A stretch of 64,000 nt of DNA from Streptomyces sp. LaPpAH-108. GTDB lineage: Bacteria; Actinomycetota; Actinomycetes; Streptomycetales; Streptomycetaceae. The stretch covers positions 1 through 64,000 of the forward strand of contig NZ_KB891999.1 in assembly GCF_000373625.1 (NCBI RefSeq). The letters run 5' to 3'. Positions within the stretch are counted from its first letter, which is position 1. Each line of letters starts with the position of its first letter. Under the pieces are notes generated by a model that was not told the origin of the DNA, made no database searches, and saw nothing but the letters and a program-made list of their open reading frames with translations. Below are positions 18,123 through 27,119 of this stretch, piece after piece. Position numbers and translations under genes: made by a program.

Positions 18123-18605
18123 TCAGAGCGCCCGGTGCATGATGTGCAGGCCGACCCGGCCGTGCCGGGGGTGTGCGAAGGCGTCCGGGACCGTGCCGAG
18201 GACGGTGAAGCCGAGGGCGGTCCACAGGCGGACGGCGGGGTTGGTCTCCACGACGGCGTTGAAGACCATCGCGCGAAAGCCCTGGGCCCGCGCCTCGGCG
18301 AGGACGTGTGCGGCGAGGGCGCGGCCGACGCCGCGTCCGGTGTGGCCGGGGTCGACCATGAAGGCGGCGTTGGCGATGTCCGCGGCGGGGCCGCCGTAGT
18401 TCGGGGTGAGGTAGGCGGAACCGGTCACCGTGCCGTCCGCGTCCTCGGCGACGTAGACCCGGCGGGGCGGGTCGGTCCACAGTCGCCGGGCGGCGTCCTC
18501 GGGGGTGTCGGGGGCCCAGGTGTAGGTCTCCCCGGCGGCGACGATCCGGTGCCAGAACGGCCAGATCCGCGGCCAGTCGGCGGCCACGGCTTCTCTGATC
18601 TGCAT
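18123..18605 (-). CDS. GNAT-family acetyltransferase (phosphinothricin acetyltransferase-like)
   Basis: 160 residues. The acetyl-CoA loop reads AFMVDPGHTGRGVGRALAAH and the C-terminal segment is AVVETNPAVRLWTALGF. The N-terminus (MQIREAVAADWPRIWPF, then GETYTWAP) fits the Pat/YncA-like group that acetylates small amines or amino acid analogues. The start at 18605 gives the standard family N-terminus. Confidence 0.85.
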   Translation of the reverse strand: MQIREAVAADWPRIWPFWHRIVAAGETYTWAPDTPEDAARRLWTDPPRRVYVAEDADGTVTGSAYLTPNYGGPAADIANAAFMVDPGHTGRGVGRALAAHVLAEARAQGFRAMVFNAVVETNPAVRLWTALGFTVLGTVPDAFAHPRHGRVGLHIMHRAL

Positions 18606-18652
18606 GGGCGCGAGTGTGTCACGCCCATGCGGTCACGGCGGTCGGCCCGGGG

Positions 18653-18826
18653 TCAGTCCACGCTGGGCAGGATGTGCGGCTCGGCGAGGTCGTCCTCGTA
18701 GCCGGCCAGGCGAATCGGGGCGGAGCGGGCCCATACGTCGAGGCTGCCGAGCTCTCCGGGCCTGCGGCGGGTCCGCTCCGGGCGTTCGTCGGGGCCCTGT
18801 TCGCGATTCGTCTTCTCCGGTGTCAC
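18653..18826 (-). CDS. Small conserved-looking protein (57 aa) of unknown function
   Basis: GTG 18826 has AGGGAG seven to eight bases upstream and opens a 57-codon frame. The N-terminal half is charged and rich in Glu/Arg (TPEKTNREQGPDERPERTRR), probably disordered; the C-terminal half is a compact mixed segment (LGSLDVWARSAPIRLAGYED, ending in LAEPHILPSVD). The split between a charged leader-like half and a well-patterned tail recalls small regulatory proteins or precursor peptides, but no maturation enzyme is beside it. I do not recognise the family. An ATG 36 bases further upstream is possible. Confidence 0.55.
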   Translation of the reverse strand: MTPEKTNREQGPDERPERTRRRPGELGSLDVWARSAPIRLAGYEDDLAEPHILPSVD

Positions 18827-19044
18827 CGCGCACTCCCTCTGTGTCGGGTCGCCCCTCTCCATTCAGGTTAACCAAATGAGCGGGGCTCCGCTCGACAGTG
18901 AGTGCAAACAAGACGTAAGCATTGCGGGTCCTCGGGACCTCAATACCCGTCGATGTGTTGCGATTTCATGACACGCGCACCGCGTGACCGTCCGCCGGGT
19001 TCACCCACTCGGCCTACGGACCGTCACACGGTGCCAGGGCGGTT

Positions 19045-20562
19045 TCACCACTTGCCGGGCGCGTAGTCCTTCATGAAGACGCCGTACAGGTCGTCGCCCT
19101 GCTCGCCGCGCACGATCGGGTCGTATACACGAGCGGCGCCGTCGACCAGGTCGAGCGGGGCGTGGAAGCCCTCCTCGGCCAGGCGGAGCTTGTCGAAGTG
19201 GGGGCGCTCGTCGGTGATCCAGCCGGTGTCGACGGAGGTCATCAGGATGCGGTCGGTGTCGAACATCTCCTGGCCGCTGGTGCGGGTCACCATGTTCATC
19301 GCGGCCTTGGCGGCGTTGGTGTTCGGGTGGCCCGCGCCCTTGTAGCCACGGGCGAAGACGCCCTCCATGGCGGAGACGTTCACGACGTACGCCCGTCCGC
19401 TCGCCGCCTTCTTCGCGGCCTCGGCCATGCTCGGGCGCAGCTTGCTGATCAGGATGAACGGCGCCGTGTAGTTGCACAGCTGGGTCTCGAGGAGTTCCAC
19501 CGGGGAGATCTGCTCGATGGTCTGCACCCAGGTGTTGGACTCGACCACGTCGGGGAGCAGGCCGCCCGCGTCGATGGCGGTGCCGTCCAGGTGCCGGGCG
19601 ACGCTCGCGTTGCCCGCGACCAGGGCGAGGTCGGCGACCTTCTGGGCCTCGATGCCGCTGGTGCCGAGGGGCAGCGCGGCCAGGCCGTCCACGGCGCCGG
19701 AGTTGAAGGCGCCGATGACGTGGTGGGCGGGCAGCTCACCGGCGGGCAGCGGGGCGCTCTCGCCGTCGACCAGGGCGGCGTAGGCGGAGGGCAGCCGGCG
19801 CACGGTCTGGGTGGCGTTGTTGACGAGGACGTCCAGCGGGCCCGCGTCGGCGACCTGGTCGGCGAGGGCCACGGCCTGGGCGGGGTCGCGCAGGTCGATG
19901 CCGACGACCTCCAGGCGGTGCATCCAGTCCGCGGAGTCCTCCATCGCCTTGAAGCGGCGGATGGCGTCCTTGGGGAAGCGCGTGGTGATCGTGGTGTGCG
20001 CGCCGTCGCGCAGCAGCCTCAGTGCGATGTACATGCCGATCTTGGCCCGGCCGCCGGTGAGCAGGGCGCGCTTGCCGGTGAGGTCGGCGTGGGCGTCGCG
20101 CTTCTCGCGGTTCACGCGGGCGCAGTCCGGACAGAGCTGGTGGTAGAAGTAGTCGACCTCGACGTAGCGGGTCTTGCAGGTGTAGCAGGAGCGCGGGCGC
20201 TGGAGTATGCCCGCGATACGGCCCGCCTCGACCTTGGAGGTGGGCAGGATGCCCTCGGTCTCGTCGTCGATGCGCTCGGCGGAGCCGGTGGCGGTGGCCT
20301 CGGTCACGGCGCGGTCGTGCGCGGTCTTGGCGGCGCGGCGCTCCTGGCGGCGGCGCTGCTTGACCGTGCGGTAGATGTGCGAGGTGGCCCGGCGCACCGC
20401 GATCGCGTCGGGGTGGTCCACGTCGATCCGGTCCAGTTCCTCCAGCACGCTCAGGCAGACGGCCAGGCGCTCCGGGTCGATCCCGGGTCCGTGGACCACC
20501 TCGTCGACGGCCTCCGTGGACACCGAGCCCATGGACGCCGCGCCGTCCTCTGTCACCGTCAT
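19045..20562 (-). CDS. SDR-family oxidoreductase with N-terminal zinc-knuckle region
   Basis: 505 residues. The N-terminal 130 are helical and charged, followed by a C-x2-C...C-x2-C knuckle (CYTCKTRY, then LCPDCAR). The Rossmann domain starts near 150 with RALLTGGRAKIGMYIALRLL, a T-G-x3-x-x-G dinucleotide loop, then DVLVNNATQTVRR, a conserved VNVSAMEG strand, and NTNAAKAAMNM, where a Tyr-x3-Lys would normally lie. The usual Tyr is replaced by Asn in that motif, so activity is uncertain. ATG 20562 (MTVTEDGA) is preferred over the 16-residue longer start. Its fused layout is known from actinobacteria but the substrate is not. Confidence 0.75.
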   Translation of the reverse strand: MTVTEDGAASMGSVSTEAVDEVVHGPGIDPERLAVCLSVLEELDRIDVDHPDAIAVRRATSHIYRTVKQRRRQERRAAKTAHDRAVTEATATGSAERIDDETEGILPTSKVEAGRIAGILQRPRSCYTCKTRYVEVDYFYHQLCPDCARVNREKRDAHADLTGKRALLTGGRAKIGMYIALRLLRDGAHTTITTRFPKDAIRRFKAMEDSADWMHRLEVVGIDLRDPAQAVALADQVADAGPLDVLVNNATQTVRRLPSAYAALVDGESAPLPAGELPAHHVIGAFNSGAVDGLAALPLGTSGIEAQKVADLALVAGNASVARHLDGTAIDAGGLLPDVVESNTWVQTIEQISPVELLETQLCNYTAPFILISKLRPSMAEAAKKAASGRAYVVNVSAMEGVFARGYKGAGHPNTNAAKAAMNMVTRTSGQEMFDTDRILMTSVDTGWITDERPHFDKLRLAEEGFHAPLDLVDGAARVYDPIVRGEQGDDLYGVFMKDYAPGKW

Positions 20563-20696
20563 CGCGCTGCCGCTTTCCCTGATCACCCGAGCGGCGCCGG
20601 ACTGGCGCACGCTGTCGAACGGGGAATTTTACGGAGCGCCCGGCCCCGGGACCAAACCCGAGGCCGGACCGGTGACTCAGATCTCTCCGGCCGTGA

Positions 20697-22031
20697 TCAG
20701 CAATCCGCGCAGGCGGCGGTCAGCGCGGCCGTCTCCGCCGTGAGCGCGCGGGCCAGTACGTCCAGGTCGGGGACGGCGCGGGCGTCCGCGACGAGGCCGT
20801 AGTGGACGCGTCCCCGGTAGGTGGAGATGGCGACCGCGAGGGACTGGCCGGGGGCCAGCGGGGCGAGCGGATAGACCTCGGTGAGCTGGTGGCCGCCGAG
20901 TTTCAGGCCGATGCCGGGCAGGGGCACGCTGGTGACGAGGATGTCGAACCAGAGCCGGGCTGCCTGGCCGACCAGCGGCCCGCCGAGCCGGTGCCCGAGC
21001 GCGGGCACGTGGTCCGCGAGCAGGGCGACGGCACCGGCACCCCGGTGGGGGCCCGCGTCCTTGTTGCGCAGCATGGCGGTGCGCACCGCGTCCAGGCGGC
21101 CCAGCGGATCGGGGTCGCCGACCGGAAGCCGTATCAAGTACCCGGAGAGCCGGTTGCCCTGGGGGTGGGCGGTGCGCGGGCGGCGCCGGGAGACCGGGAT
21201 GAGCGCGCGCGGCGCGACGCCCTCGCTGCCGTCGCCGCGCTCGTCCAGCCAGCGGCGCAGGGCGCCCGCGACCACGGCGATCAGGACGTCGTTGACGGTG
21301 CCGCCGACGCTCTTGCGGATGCGGTGCACGTCGTCGATGTCGAGCACGGCCCCGGCGATGCGGCGGGTGCCGCTGGGCGCGGAGGTCAGCGCGGGGGTGG
21401 GCCGCATCCCGAGGGTGGAGCGGGCCAGCGAGGCGCCGATGTCCAGGGCCCGGCCCACGTCGGAGAGCGTGTCCCTGACCAGCCCGGGGACGCGGCCGGG
21501 CAGCGCGCGCACCTCGGAGAGCAGCCCGCGCGGCGGCTCGGCGGGGCGCGGGGCGCGCTCGGGCAGCTCGACGGGGTCGAGGAGACCGGCCGCGAGCTTG
21601 AGGGCGCGCAGGCCGTCGGCGAGGGCGTGGTGGAACTTGAACAGCACGGCGAAGGACACGCCGTCCTCGCCGGGCAGCACATGGGCCTCCCAGGGCGGAC
21701 GCCCGCGCCCGAGCGGGCGCTGCATGAGCCGTCCCGCCATGGCGTGGAAGTCGGCGGTGGGGGCGTGGAGGCGGACGTGGTCGAGCGGGTCGAAGTCCGG
21801 GACCTCCTCGCGGGTGGCGCCACCGAAGGCGAGGGGCTGCCACACGTCGCGGATGCGCATCCGCAGCCCGGGCACGGCGGCGGCGCGCGCGGCGAGCAGG
21901 TCGGCGGCGTGCGCGCCCGCGGTCGGCGAGTGCGTGGCGAAGATCCCGAGGGCGCCCAGGTGCATCGGGTGCCGGTCGGACTCCATGTTCCAGAAGGCGA
22001 GGTCGAGTGGAGCGAGCAGGTCGGAAGTCAA
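20697..22031 (-). CDS. Wax ester synthase/diacylglycerol acyltransferase (WS/DGAT) family
   Basis: 444 residues from a TTG start. The condensing motif HHALADG lies at about 136-142; other family stretches include GGTVNDVLIAVVAGALRRWL and the C-terminal NRLSGYLI segment. Such enzymes acylate diacylglycerol or fatty alcohols to store triacylglycerol or wax esters. TTG 22031 is chosen because GAGG lies eight bases upstream and the protein then begins MTSDLLAPLDLAFWNMESD, the usual family start; an upstream in-frame TTG at 22097 has no ribosome site. Confidence 0.85.
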   Translation of the reverse strand: MTSDLLAPLDLAFWNMESDRHPMHLGALGIFATHSPTAGAHAADLLAARAAAVPGLRMRIRDVWQPLAFGGATREEVPDFDPLDHVRLHAPTADFHAMAGRLMQRPLGRGRPPWEAHVLPGEDGVSFAVLFKFHHALADGLRALKLAAGLLDPVELPERAPRPAEPPRGLLSEVRALPGRVPGLVRDTLSDVGRALDIGASLARSTLGMRPTPALTSAPSGTRRIAGAVLDIDDVHRIRKSVGGTVNDVLIAVVAGALRRWLDERGDGSEGVAPRALIPVSRRRPRTAHPQGNRLSGYLIRLPVGDPDPLGRLDAVRTAMLRNKDAGPHRGAGAVALLADHVPALGHRLGGPLVGQAARLWFDILVTSVPLPGIGLKLGGHQLTEVYPLAPLAPGQSLAVAISTYRGRVHYGLVADARAVPDLDVLARALTAETAALTAACADC

Positions 22032-22175
22032 GGGCGTGCCTCGCGTCGTCGACGGGTGGTTGTGTGCAGTCAATCCCCGAACCTTGATTACGGTCAAGTG
22101 CGATCACGTTACGCTCAGTTAACAGCAGATAAAGTCCCGCCCTCGAAGACGGGGCGGACTCCTCAGATCGTGAGG

Positions 22176-24530
22176 TCATCTCAGTACCGGGGGTGCCGCG
22201 CCCGGTGTCGTGCCCCACTCGGACGGGCGCGGGCCGACCGTGAACGCGAGCGTGCGCAGGGAACGCAGGGCGCTCGTCGACAGCCAGGTCCGCCCGTGCG
22301 CGGTGCCGTCCGTGCGGACGCCCTGGATGTACCGGGCGTCCGCCGAGGTGCCCGGCGCGGTGACGGTCAAGGCGCCCGTCGGCCAGTAACGGCGGTCTAG
22401 GGTGAGGTCGACCCGGTCGAAGACGGGGGTGGACAGGCCCCAGGTGTCGTAGCCGGGCTGGACCGGGAAGATCCCGATCGAGGAGAGCACCATCCAGGCG
22501 GACATCGTGCCGAGGTCGTCGTTGCCGGTCATGCCGGTCGGGGTGGGGGTGAAGAGGGTCAGCGCGGCGTGCACCACGTCGGTGGTCTTCCAGGGCTGCC
22601 CGGTGGAGAGATAGGTGTAGGGGGCGATCAGGTCGGTCTCGTTCTGCGGGTTGTACGTGGTGGCGTTGTAGTAGTCGTACGGGTCGCCGTGCACCCACAC
22701 CCGGCGGGCGGTGCCCTCGGGGTCCGCGAGCAGCCGGTCGTAGGCGAAGAAGGAGTCCAGGCGCTTCCCGGCCGCCTCCGGGCCGCCGATCAGGCCGATC
22801 ATGCCGGGCAGGTCCTGGGGCACGAGCCACTGGTACTGCCAGGCGGTGCCCTCGTGGAAGCCGGTCCCCCGGGCCGGGTCGGCAGGACCGGTGAAGGCGC
22901 CGGAGGCGTCGCGGGCCCGGAAGAAGCCGGTCGACGGGTCGAAGACGTTGCGGTAGTTGCGGGCACGGGCGGCATAGCGGGCCGCGTCCTCCGAGTGGCC
23001 GAGACCGCGTGCCATCTGGGCGAGCATGGCGTCGGCGAGGGCGTACTCCAGGGTCGCGGAGGCGCCGAAGTGGTAGTCGGAGTCGCCCATCTTGGCGTAG
23101 GGGCGGCCCTGGACGTACGGCGCGAAGCCCTGCGCCAGATACTCCTGGTTGGCCTCGCGGCCGACGCCCGGATAGGCGGCCGGGGGCACGCCGTCGGCGT
23201 TCTTCCGCAGCGCCCGGTACGCCCGCTCCTCGAAGCCCTTCAGCAGGCCCATCTGATAGGCGGTGGTGAGGAACGGGGTGACCGGGTCGCCGGTCATGAT
23301 GTTCGTCTCGACCGTGCCGTAGCCCCACTTGGGCAGCCAGCCGCCGTCCTCGTCGATCCGCACCACCGAGCGCGCCATGTCACGCGCCTCGCGCGGGGCG
23401 AGGAGGGCGAGGAGCTGGGCCTGGGTGCGGTACGTGTCCCACAGGGACCAGTTCTGGTAGTAGGTGAAGCCGTCGGCGTGGTGGGGTTTCTGGTCCCAGC
23501 CGGTGTAGCGGCCGTCGGCGTCGCTGCCGATGTTCGGCGCCAGGAACGAGCGGTAGAGGGAGGAGTAGAAGGTGCGGCGCAGGCTGTCCTCGCCGCCGCC
23601 GACCCGGACGGTGCCGAGCCGCCGCTCCCAGTCCGCGCGGGCCCGCTCGCGCACCGCGTCGAAGGAACGGCCGCCCTCCGCACGGAGGTTGAGGGCCGCG
23701 CCGCGCGCGTCCACGTACGACAGCGCGGTGGTCGCCTCCACGGTGCGGTCCCTGGTGGTGTCGAACCGTACGTACGCCCCGCCGGTCCCCGTCTTCGCGC
23801 CGTCGGTGACCGTGGAGCCGGTCCAGGTGCCGTGGGCGATGAAGGGGCGGCTGAAGCGGGTGATCGTGTAGACGGAGTACGGCCCGGTGTCGCGGCAGAA
23901 GCCGTGGCCGCCGATCCGGGTCCGGACGGTGCGGTCGTCCAGGATCTCGACCTCGCTGCCGCCCGGCTTGTGCAGCGACTGGGCCGCGTTGAGCAGGACG
24001 TTGGCCTTGGTGGTGGCCGGGAAGGTGTAGCGCTGGACGCCGGTGCGGGCGGTCGCGGTCAGCTCGGCGCGGATGCCGGAGTCCAGACCGACGCGGTAGT
24101 AGCCGGGGCTCGCCGCCTCGTCGGCGTGGCGGAACCCGGCGGCGTAGCGGGCGTGGTCGGTGGTGGTGACGTCGCCGGTGGTGGGCAGGACGGGCAGGTC
24201 GCCGCCGATCGGGCAGCCGACGCCGGAGAGATGGACCAGCGAGAAGCCCCGGATACGGCTCTGCCCGTAGTCGTAGCCGGTGCGGTGGCCGGTGTCCGGG
24301 GAGAGCTGGACCATGCCGAAGGGCACGGTGGCGCCGGGGAAGGTGTTGCCCTCGTTCTGGCTCCCGATGAAGGGGTCGACCAGGTCGGTGAGGGGGCCGT
24401 CGGCCCGCGCCGCGCCCGTGGCGGGACGGGTGGCGGCGCCCGCGGCCGGGCTCGTGGTGGGGTTCGCGACCAGCGCGGACGCTGCCAGCACTCCGGCCAG
24501 GCACAGCCGGGTGCGCCGGGTCCGTCTCAT
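22176..24530 (-). CDS. Secreted GH92 alpha-mannosidase
   Basis: 784 residues. A signal peptide covers about residues 1-32 (MRRTRRTRLCLAGVLAASAL). The two-domain GH92 fold is indicated by DLVDPFIGSQNEGNTFPGA near the N-terminus, DPVTPFLTTAYQMGLL, a WQYQWLVPQD segment, and the calcium/catalytic region MTGNDDLGTMSAWMVLSSIG. GH92 enzymes are calcium-dependent exo-alpha-mannosidases acting mainly on alpha-1,2-mannose of glycans. ATG 24530 has GAGAGG six bases upstream; a start twelve codons earlier is less likely. It neighbours WS/DGAT and glycogen genes without an obvious shared pathway. Confidence 0.92.
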   Translation of the reverse strand: MRRTRRTRLCLAGVLAASALVANPTTSPAAGAATRPATGAARADGPLTDLVDPFIGSQNEGNTFPGATVPFGMVQLSPDTGHRTGYDYGQSRIRGFSLVHLSGVGCPIGGDLPVLPTTGDVTTTDHARYAAGFRHADEAASPGYYRVGLDSGIRAELTATARTGVQRYTFPATTKANVLLNAAQSLHKPGGSEVEILDDRTVRTRIGGHGFCRDTGPYSVYTITRFSRPFIAHGTWTGSTVTDGAKTGTGGAYVRFDTTRDRTVEATTALSYVDARGAALNLRAEGGRSFDAVRERARADWERRLGTVRVGGGEDSLRRTFYSSLYRSFLAPNIGSDADGRYTGWDQKPHHADGFTYYQNWSLWDTYRTQAQLLALLAPREARDMARSVVRIDEDGGWLPKWGYGTVETNIMTGDPVTPFLTTAYQMGLLKGFEERAYRALRKNADGVPPAAYPGVGREANQEYLAQGFAPYVQGRPYAKMGDSDYHFGASATLEYALADAMLAQMARGLGHSEDAARYAARARNYRNVFDPSTGFFRARDASGAFTGPADPARGTGFHEGTAWQYQWLVPQDLPGMIGLIGGPEAAGKRLDSFFAYDRLLADPEGTARRVWVHGDPYDYYNATTYNPQNETDLIAPYTYLSTGQPWKTTDVVHAALTLFTPTPTGMTGNDDLGTMSAWMVLSSIGIFPVQPGYDTWGLSTPVFDRVDLTLDRRYWPTGALTVTAPGTSADARYIQGVRTDGTAHGRTWLSTSALRSLRTLAFTVGPRPSEWGTTPGAAPPVLR

Positions 24531-24655
24531 GGATGGCCTCTCGGGGTTCGACGTCGTTGCCTGCATCGTGCGGGTCGGACGACGTGAACCCGGGCATCCC
24601 GGGCGGAATGTGTCGGCGCGTCGCGGAACGGCGTCGCCTGGAGCGCGGGTCAGCC

Positions 24656-25876
24656 TCAGGTCACCAGCTGTCCCTTCCCCAGCGCGATGACCCCGCCCTT
24701 CGAGACGGTGTACAGCTCGGCGTCCCGCTCCGGGTTGACCCCGATGGTCGCGCCCGGCGGGACCTCCACGTTCTTGTCCAGTACGGCGCCCCGCACCACC
24801 GCGCCCCTCCCGACGCGCACGTTGTCGTGCAGCACCGAGCCCTGGACGACCGCGCCCGGGTCGATCCGCACCCCCGGCGACAGCACCGAGCGGGTGACCT
24901 GTCCCTTGATCAGGCAGCCCGCGCTGATGATGGACTCGCTCGCGATGCCGCCCGCGTTGAAGCGGGCCGGGGAGAGCTGGCCCGAGTGGGTGTAGATGGG
25001 CCACTGGCGGTTGTAGAGGTTGAACGCCGGGCGCTCGGCGATCAGGTCCATGTGGGCGTCGTAGTAGGCGTCGAGCGTGCCCACGTCGCGCCAGTAGCCC
25101 TGGTCGCGGCTGGTCTCGCCGGGCACGTGGTTGTCGCCGAAGTCGTAGAGCTGGGCCTCGCCCCGGCCGGTGAGCTGGGGCAGGATCGAGCCGCCCATGT
25201 CGTGCACGGACTCCTCGTCCTCCGCGTCCCGCTGCAGCGCCTCGATGAGGACCTTGGTGGTGAAGACGTAGTTGCCCATCGAGGCGAACACCGAGGCGGG
25301 GTCGTCGGCCAGGCCCGGCGGGTCGGCGGGCTTCTCCTGGAAGCGCTGGACCGTACGGCCGTCCGAGCCCGGGGTGATCACGCCGAAGGACGAGGACTCA
25401 GCCCGGGGCACCCGGATACCGGCCACCGTGACGCCCGCGCCGCCCTCGATGTGCTGCCGGAGCATCTGGCGCGGGTCCATGCGGTAGACGTGGTCGGCGC
25501 CGAACACCGCGACGTACTCGGGCTGTTCGTCGTGGACCAGGTTGAGCGACTGCAGGAGCGCGTCGGCGCTGCCCAGGTACCAGCGCGGGCCGAGCCGCTG
25601 CTGCGCCGGGACCGGGGTGACGTAGTTGCCGAGCAGGCTGGACATCCGCCAGGTGGTGGTGACGTGCCGGTCCAGCGAGTGCGACTTGTACTGGGTGAGC
25701 ACGCAGATGCGCAGCACGTCGGCGTTGACCAGGTTGGACAGCACGAAGTCGACCAGCCGGTAGGTGCCGCCGAAGGTGACCGCGGGTTTGGCGCGGTCCG
25801 TGGTGAGCGGCATCAGCCGCTTGCCCTCCCCGCCCGCCAGCACGATCCCGAGTACCGAAGGTCCCCCTCGCCGCAT
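24656..25876 (-). CDS. glgC: Glucose-1-phosphate adenylyltransferase
   Basis: 406 residues, the usual length. It makes ADP-glucose from ATP and glucose-1-phosphate. The nucleotidyltransferase signature LGIVLAGGEGKRLMPLT is at the N-terminus, followed by KPAVTFGGTYRLVDFVLSN, a YRMDP motif, FGVI/QEKP motifs, and a C-terminal left-handed beta-helix. GAGGGGAG lies just before ATG 25876. It is 52 bp downstream of glgA on the same strand, so the pair likely forms one transcript for glycogen or maltose-1-phosphate/trehalose-linked alpha-glucan synthesis. Confidence 0.95.
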   Translation of the reverse strand: MRRGGPSVLGIVLAGGEGKRLMPLTTDRAKPAVTFGGTYRLVDFVLSNLVNADVLRICVLTQYKSHSLDRHVTTTWRMSSLLGNYVTPVPAQQRLGPRWYLGSADALLQSLNLVHDEQPEYVAVFGADHVYRMDPRQMLRQHIEGGAGVTVAGIRVPRAESSSFGVITPGSDGRTVQRFQEKPADPPGLADDPASVFASMGNYVFTTKVLIEALQRDAEDEESVHDMGGSILPQLTGRGEAQLYDFGDNHVPGETSRDQGYWRDVGTLDAYYDAHMDLIAERPAFNLYNRQWPIYTHSGQLSPARFNAGGIASESIISAGCLIKGQVTRSVLSPGVRIDPGAVVQGSVLHDNVRVGRGAVVRGAVLDKNVEVPPGATIGVNPERDAELYTVSKGGVIALGKGQLVT

Positions 25877-25928
25877 GGCCACTCCCCTCACCGTGGATGA
25901 ACCCATGGATGCCCCCGCGCCGGGGGGG

Positions 25929-27080
25929 CTAAGCCTGCGCGAGGATCTCCTCGTACAGCGCCGCCGTGCGCCGGGCCACCGCGTCCCAGCCGAACTCCGT
26001 GGTCGCGCGCGTCCGTCCGGCCTCGCCCATGCGGGCGCCCGCCGCCGGATCGGCGAGCACGGCGTCCAGGGCGCGGGCGAGGTTCGTCTCGAACTCCCCG
26101 TCCACGTCGACCAGGAGGCCCGTGCGTCCGTCGTCGACGACCTCCGGGATGCCGCCGGTCCGGGAGGCGACCACGGGGGTGCCGCAGGCCATCGCCTCCA
26201 GGTTGACGATGCCCAGCGGCTCGTAGACGGACGGGCACACGAACACGGCCGCGTGGGTGAGGAGTTGGATGACCTCCGCGCGCGGCAGCATCTGCGGGAT
26301 CCACAGCACACCCGCGCGCTCCGCGCTCACCTCCTGGTACAGCTCGCGGAACTCCCGGTCGATGTCCGGGGTGTCGGGCGCGCCCGCGCAGAGCACGACC
26401 TGTACGTCGGGGTCGATCTGCCTGATGGCGCGCAGCAGTTGGGGCACGCCCTTCTGACGGGTGATCCGGCCGACGAAGAGGACGTAGGGCCGCTCGGGAT
26501 CGACTCCGTTGCGGACCAGGGCTTCTGTGCCCGGGTCGGGGCGGTACAGGGCGGTGTCGATGCCGTTGTGGATCACGTGGACGCGGGCGGGGTCGAGCGC
26601 CGGGTAGCAGGCGAGGATGTCGTCGCGCATAGCGCCGGATACGGCGATCACCGCGTCCGCCGCCTCGATCGCGGTGCGCTCGGCCCAGCCCGACAGGGCG
26701 TAGCCGCCGCCCAGTTGCTCGGCCTTCCAGGGGCGCAGCGGCTCCAGCGAGTGCGCGGTCACCACGTGCGGGACGCCGTACAGCAGCTTGGCGAGGTGAC
26801 CCGCGAGGTTGGCGTACCAGGTGTGCGAGTGGACCAGGTCGCGGCCCTCCAGGGCGGCGGTCATGGCGAGGTCCACGGAGAAGGTGCGCAGCGCGTCGTT
26901 GGCGTCGTCCAGGGCGGCCCAGGGGCGGTGGCGTACGACGCCGGTGCTGCGGCCCTCGCCCCAGCAGTGCACTTCGAGGTCGACCAGCCGGGACAACTCC
27001 CCGGCCAGGAACTCGACATGGACGCCCGCGCCGCCGTACACGTCCGGGGGGAACTCCCGGGTCAGCAGTCCCACTCGCAC
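25929..27080 (-). CDS. glgA: GT4 glycogen/maltose-1-phosphate synthase, actinobacterial type
   Basis: 383 residues, the short actinobacterial GlgA (also called GlgM). The start MRVGLLTREFPPDVYGGAGV is typical, with VVTAHSLEPLRPWK and the second-domain motifs VLFVGRITRQKGV and VCPSVYEPLGIVNLEAMACG including the E-x7-E pair. In mycobacteria the orthologue transfers glucose from ADP-glucose to glucose-1-phosphate, feeding GlgE; whether this one makes glycogen or maltose-1-phosphate cannot be told. It leads the glgA-glgC pair. Confidence 0.92.
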   Translation of the reverse strand: MRVGLLTREFPPDVYGGAGVHVEFLAGELSRLVDLEVHCWGEGRSTGVVRHRPWAALDDANDALRTFSVDLAMTAALEGRDLVHSHTWYANLAGHLAKLLYGVPHVVTAHSLEPLRPWKAEQLGGGYALSGWAERTAIEAADAVIAVSGAMRDDILACYPALDPARVHVIHNGIDTALYRPDPGTEALVRNGVDPERPYVLFVGRITRQKGVPQLLRAIRQIDPDVQVVLCAGAPDTPDIDREFRELYQEVSAERAGVLWIPQMLPRAEVIQLLTHAAVFVCPSVYEPLGIVNLEAMACGTPVVASRTGGIPEVVDDGRTGLLVDVDGEFETNLARALDAVLADPAAGARMGEAGRTRATTEFGWDAVARRTAALYEEILAQA

Positions 27081-27119
27081 CGGACAACCCCCTGGATTCG
27101 GCGGCAGGTTCCCTCATGG

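Noticed and set aside
20697..22097. Start of the WS/DGAT gene at TTG 22097
   Set aside because: No ribosome site precedes it and the first 22 residues are unlike the family; TTG 22031 fits better.
24531..25004. 158-codon N-terminal extension of the GH92 frame
   Set aside because: It overlaps glgC in another frame and would bury the signal peptide; ATG 24530 has its own ribosome site.
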